Below, piece by piece: positions 60,701-64,000 of a stretch of DNA of 64,000 nucleotides (position 1 is its first letter; the number at the start of each line of letters is the position of its first letter). The notes under the pieces are model-generated. The model was not told the origin of the DNA. It made no database searches and worked only from the letters and a program-made list of their open reading frames with translations. The stretch comes from CAVVEQ01 sp963828855 (GTDB lineage: Bacteria > Chloroflexota > Anaerolineae > Anaerolineales > Anaerolineaceae). The DNA lies in assembly GCA_963828855.1 (NCBI GenBank), contig CAWHGB010000006.1, positions 186,001 through 250,000 of the forward strand, in the 5' to 3' direction. Made by a program: the position numbers and the translations under genes.

Positions 60701-63700
60701 CCGGTATGTTCAACGGTAACCTTTTCCACCCCGGAAGATACGCCCGCAGATGCAAATCCTTCCTGCACAGATGTTGAGAATAACCCATTAACCTATGCGA
60801 TCGTTGGTACGCCATCGCATGGAGCTGCGTCGATAGTTTCCGGAAAATTGCATTACTCTCCAACAATAAATTACACCGGATCAGACTCATTTACTTACAA
60901 GGCCAATGATGGTCTGTTGGATAGCTCGGCTGTTGCTGCGAATGCAACCGTAACTCCTGTGAATGATGCACCCATTATTAGCGAGGGGGATTCCACGCTG
61001 GTGACCATGTCGGAGGATGGGTCACCTACGGCTTTCAGTTTGACCCTGCATGCCACGGATATTGATAGCGCGACGATAAATTGGACGATATCGACCCAGG
61101 CTGTTAATGGTCTGGCAAATGTGACCGGCAGTGGGGTTCTAAAAACAATCAACTATGTTCCAACAGCGAATTACTATGGCAGCGATAGTTTCGTTGTGCA
61201 GATATCAGATGGAAGCCTTACAGACAGCATTTTGGTGAATGTGAGCATTTTGTCTGTAAACGATACACCGGTTTGCTCGGGGGTAAGTATAACAACCGCA
61301 GAGGATACTGCCGGTGACGTGGCTCCTTTTTGTTCGGATGTTGACACGGGCACGATCCTCACTTACAGCGTTGTTACACAACCTGCGCACGGCTCGTCCA
61401 GTGTTGTTGGGGGATTATTGCACTATGTTCCGGCAGTCAATTACAACGGTCCGGATAGTTTCACCTATAAAGCCAACGATGGCTTGGTGGATAGCGCGGC
61501 AGCTTTAGTGACAGTCTCGGCTACTCCCGTAAATGACGCCCCGGTATGTGTTGCGTTGCCGCTGACGACAGCGGAGGATACGATTGGTGAGATCAGTCCA
61601 TCCTGTACGGATGTGGACGGGGATGCATTAGGCTACAGCATTGTGGGGGCAGCTACGAACGGAACCGCTTCGGTGGTATCGGGGAAACTGCGGTTCTTAC
61701 CGGTCGCGAACTACAACGGCGGAGACAGTTTTACTTATAAAGCGAATGACACGCATGTGGATAGTAATATTGCCACGGTGACGGTGACGATAACTGCGGT
61801 GAACGACGCGCCAACCATAACACAGGGGAGTTCCACGCTGGTAACGATGTCGGAAGACGGGTCTCCAACGGCGTTCAGTCTGGCATTGAATGCGACGGAT
61901 GTGGACACAGCGGGGTCATCGTTAACATGGAGCATTTCCACCGCTGCGGTGAATGGGACGGCGAGCGCGAGTGGGACGGGGTTATCGAAGATTATCGGGT
62001 TCACGCCTTCTGCGAACTATAACGGGAGTGACAGTTTCGTGGTGCAGGTGTCGGATGGGGGTTTGGTGGATACGATCACGGTGAATTTGACCATCAATCC
62101 CGTCAATGACGCCCCAACCTGCTCCAGTATTCCGTTGACAACCGATGAAGACACAACGGGGGAGACGGCACCATTCTGTACAGATGTGGATGGAAATCCA
62201 CTCACTTATAGCATCGCTTCCGGTGCAAGTCACGGTACAGCCCTGGTGGTTGCCGGAAACTTGAGATACATCCCCTTGGTGAATTATTCCGGGGGTGATT
62301 CATTCACATACCGGGCGAATGATGGCACGGTGAATAGTTCCCCCGCGGTAGTGACGGTGACGGTCGACCCGGTGAATGATCCGCCAGTTTGTTCACCGGT
62401 CAGCCTATCCACAACTGAGGATTTACCCGGCGAAGCAGTTGCCTCCTGCACGGATATCGAGGGAGATACATTGACATTAAGCATCGTCGGGGCTGCTTCT
62501 CATGGAATCGCAACAGCGGGTGTTGAAAAACTCTATTATTCACCGGCAGCTAACTATAATGGCGCAGATACTTTTACCTATAAAGCTCGTGATTCTCAGG
62601 TGGATAGTAACACAGCCACTGCAACGGTCATGGTGACGCCGGTGAACGATTCACCAATCTGCTCGGGGGTGAGCCTTTCGACGAATGAGGACACGCTGGG
62701 TGAAGCATCTCCCGCCTGTAGTGATGTGGAAGGAAACCCCTTGACCTATAGCATCGTGGGTACTGCGGCCCATGGAACTACTTCGGTGGTATCTGGCAAG
62801 TTGCGCTTTACCCCGGCGGCTAATTATTATGGACCTGATCTTTTTACATACAAGGCTAATGATTCGTTCATAGACAGCAATATCTCTACGGCAACGGTTA
62901 CTGTACTCCCTATTAATGATCCTCCCGTGATAGCTGAAGGGAATATAGTGGCAATCAACATGTCAGAAAACGGGGTGCCTATTCCTTTCTCCCTGACTTT
63001 AAATGCAACTGATGTTGAAGGAGATAGCTTGACCTGGTCAATTTTGTCCCCAGCTTCGCATGGAGCAGCATCTGCCTCCGGTACAGGCTTTTCAAAGGCG
63101 ATCGGGTATATCCCGAACACAAATTATATGGGTAATGATTCATTCACCGTTCAAGTTTCGGATATCAACGGCGGGTTGGACACGATCGTGGTTAATATTT
63201 CGATCATCGAAGTAACTTTTACCATTTCCGGCAGTACTGGTATTGGTGATGTGGAATTGAGCTTCTTCGATCGCGAAGCGAAATCCGTTGAATCTGACAG
63301 CTCTGGTTTCTATAACTTATCTGTAAATTACGATTGGACTGGCGAAGTTACCCCCACGAAAGAAGGATATTCCTTCTCCCCGGTGAGTAGATCGTATACA
63401 GGGGTTCGAGCGAACCAGGTCAATCAGGATTACGGTGCCTGGACTCCAGCGGATCATTCGATTATTGAATGGAATAAACCAAGATTCTCATGGCCTGCAG
63501 TTCCCAGTGCGACCGGATACCAGTTCCAGGTATCAAAGTCGAATATGTTCTCAACTACCCTCATCAATACAACGGTGACTGGTACAGGGTATACCCCATC
63601 ATCGTTCCTTCCCGTGAATACCCTCCTGTACTGGCGGGTAAAGGCGAACGGGTTGAATCCGAGCGTATGGTCGGAGGTATGGAGCTTTACGAGCGCGAAT

Positions 63701-64000
63701 CCGCCGGGGGTGCCGGTGCTGGTGAGTCCGGTGAGCAACGCGCTGGTTACTGATTACACGCCGAAGCTGGATTGGAAGGACGTGGTAGCGCCGGTAGGGA
63801 CGGTATTTGAGAAGTACGAAGTGCAAGTAGCGACGGACGCAGGTTTCACAGCGCTGGTGGAGGATGAAGACGTTACAGGGGGTGTGGGGAACTCGGAGTA
63901 CACGCCTGGGAGCGACCTGGACTCGAACACGAAGTACTACTGGCGGGTGCGGTCATACAACGATGATGGGCAGTACTCAGCGTGGTCAAGTGTGTGGTAC
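57799..64000 (+). CDS. Giant secreted beta-helix / cadherin-like repeat / FN3-like protein, copy 2 (3' truncated by window, one frameshift)
   Basis: At least 2,060 aa. Same plan as the preceding gene: long signal peptide (helix VLASISVTFLILSLSVASV), beta-helix opening with YYVDNTNGSCSDAGLGTS, Cys-bracketed InlB-like repeat, 13 cadherin-like repeats, the regulatory-like domain (ISGSTGIGDVELSFFDREAK) and at least two FN3-like domains (YYWRVRSYNDDG) at the window edge. The frame breaks at 58754-58756 (GGG): one G too many separates EGANW from SGGATIENN. Domain borders match copy 1, but the order of repeat types differs, so the internal array was remodelled after duplication. It starts after a 175-base gap with a hairpin, possibly in the same transcript. 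Confidence 0.87.

Noticed and set aside
1..64000. Programmed frameshifting as a cause of the split genes
   Set aside because: Breaks occur at unrelated short runs in many housekeeping genes, with no slippery heptamer plus stem pattern.
1..64000. tRNA, rRNA, insertion sequence or prophage genes
   Set aside because: I found no cloverleaf-like sequence, transposase motif, or phage structural gene. The only phage-like item is the holin-type domain fused to a phosphatase.

Overview
The window looks like a chromosomal segment of a Chloroflexota bacterium, most likely class Anaerolineae. This is inferred from gene content (DUF3048 lipoprotein, UbiA prenyltransferase, PIG-L hydrolase, GAF/SpoIIE and kinase/TPR signalling proteins, Thr/Pro-rich lipoprotein linkers, huge beta-helix/cadherin-like exoproteins), not from a marker gene. 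I see no rRNA, tRNA, CRISPR array, insertion sequence or prophage.

At least sixteen genes are split into two or more frames. Wherever I could rebuild the protein, removing one base from a short homopolymer (CCC read as CCCC, GG as GGG) restored the expected family sequence. The breaks are therefore almost certainly base-calling errors, and I annotate such genes as single reconstructed CDSs and give the break points. The stretches 10.9-15.2 kb, 51.7-58.7 kb and 58.8-64 kb are free of them.

Layout. 0-5.7 kb: MFS exporter end, RNA-binding protein, 6-phosphofructokinase, DUF3048 lipoprotein, DUF2085 and DUF4126 membrane proteins. 5.7-7 kb: ArsR regulator with a VIT-type metal transporter. 7-10.8 kb (minus): UbiA prenyltransferase, orphan ABC ATPase, DUF402 protein, L,D-transpeptidase. 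11-15.2 kb: P-type ATPase with Na+/K+-ATPase-like membrane motifs, in an operon with two TrkA-type K+ regulators. 15.2-21.8 kb (minus): M14 peptidase, DUF2807 protein, and a kinase/ATPase/TPR gene overlapping a GAF-SpoIIE phosphatase gene. 21.9-24.5 kb: Crp/Fnr regulator, a perfect TGTGA-N6-TCACA palindrome, ferredoxin, DUF438-hemerythrin-PAS protein and cupin, which look like a redox or nitrosative-stress unit. 24.5-32.6 kb (minus): lipoproteins, lactate permease, a bactofilin-like membrane protein and small envelope proteins. 32.8-41.4 kb: threonine aldolase, branched-chain aminotransferase, PIG-L hydrolase, MFS, SCP2, EEP phosphatase, a holin/phosphatase fusion and a formate/nitrite channel.

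41.4-48.7 kb is a polysaccharide-type locus. Three helically phased direct repeats and a good promoter drive a structured leader with a tiny Pro-Pro-Pro ORF and a NusG/RfaH-like gene. A second structured stretch and an intrinsic terminator then precede the YdcF-like protein, a formyltransferase/GINT1-like protein, a nucleotidyltransferase-kinase fusion, a second P-loop kinase and a flippase. This arrangement suggests specialised antitermination. From 48.9 kb to the window end lie two tandem paralogous exoproteins (about 2,905 aa, and more than 2,060 aa with its end outside the window). Each has a signal peptide, a parallel beta-helix, an InlB-like repeat, 13-14 cadherin-like repeats of two types (with or without a cysteine pair), a carboxypeptidase-regulatory-like domain and FN3-like domains.
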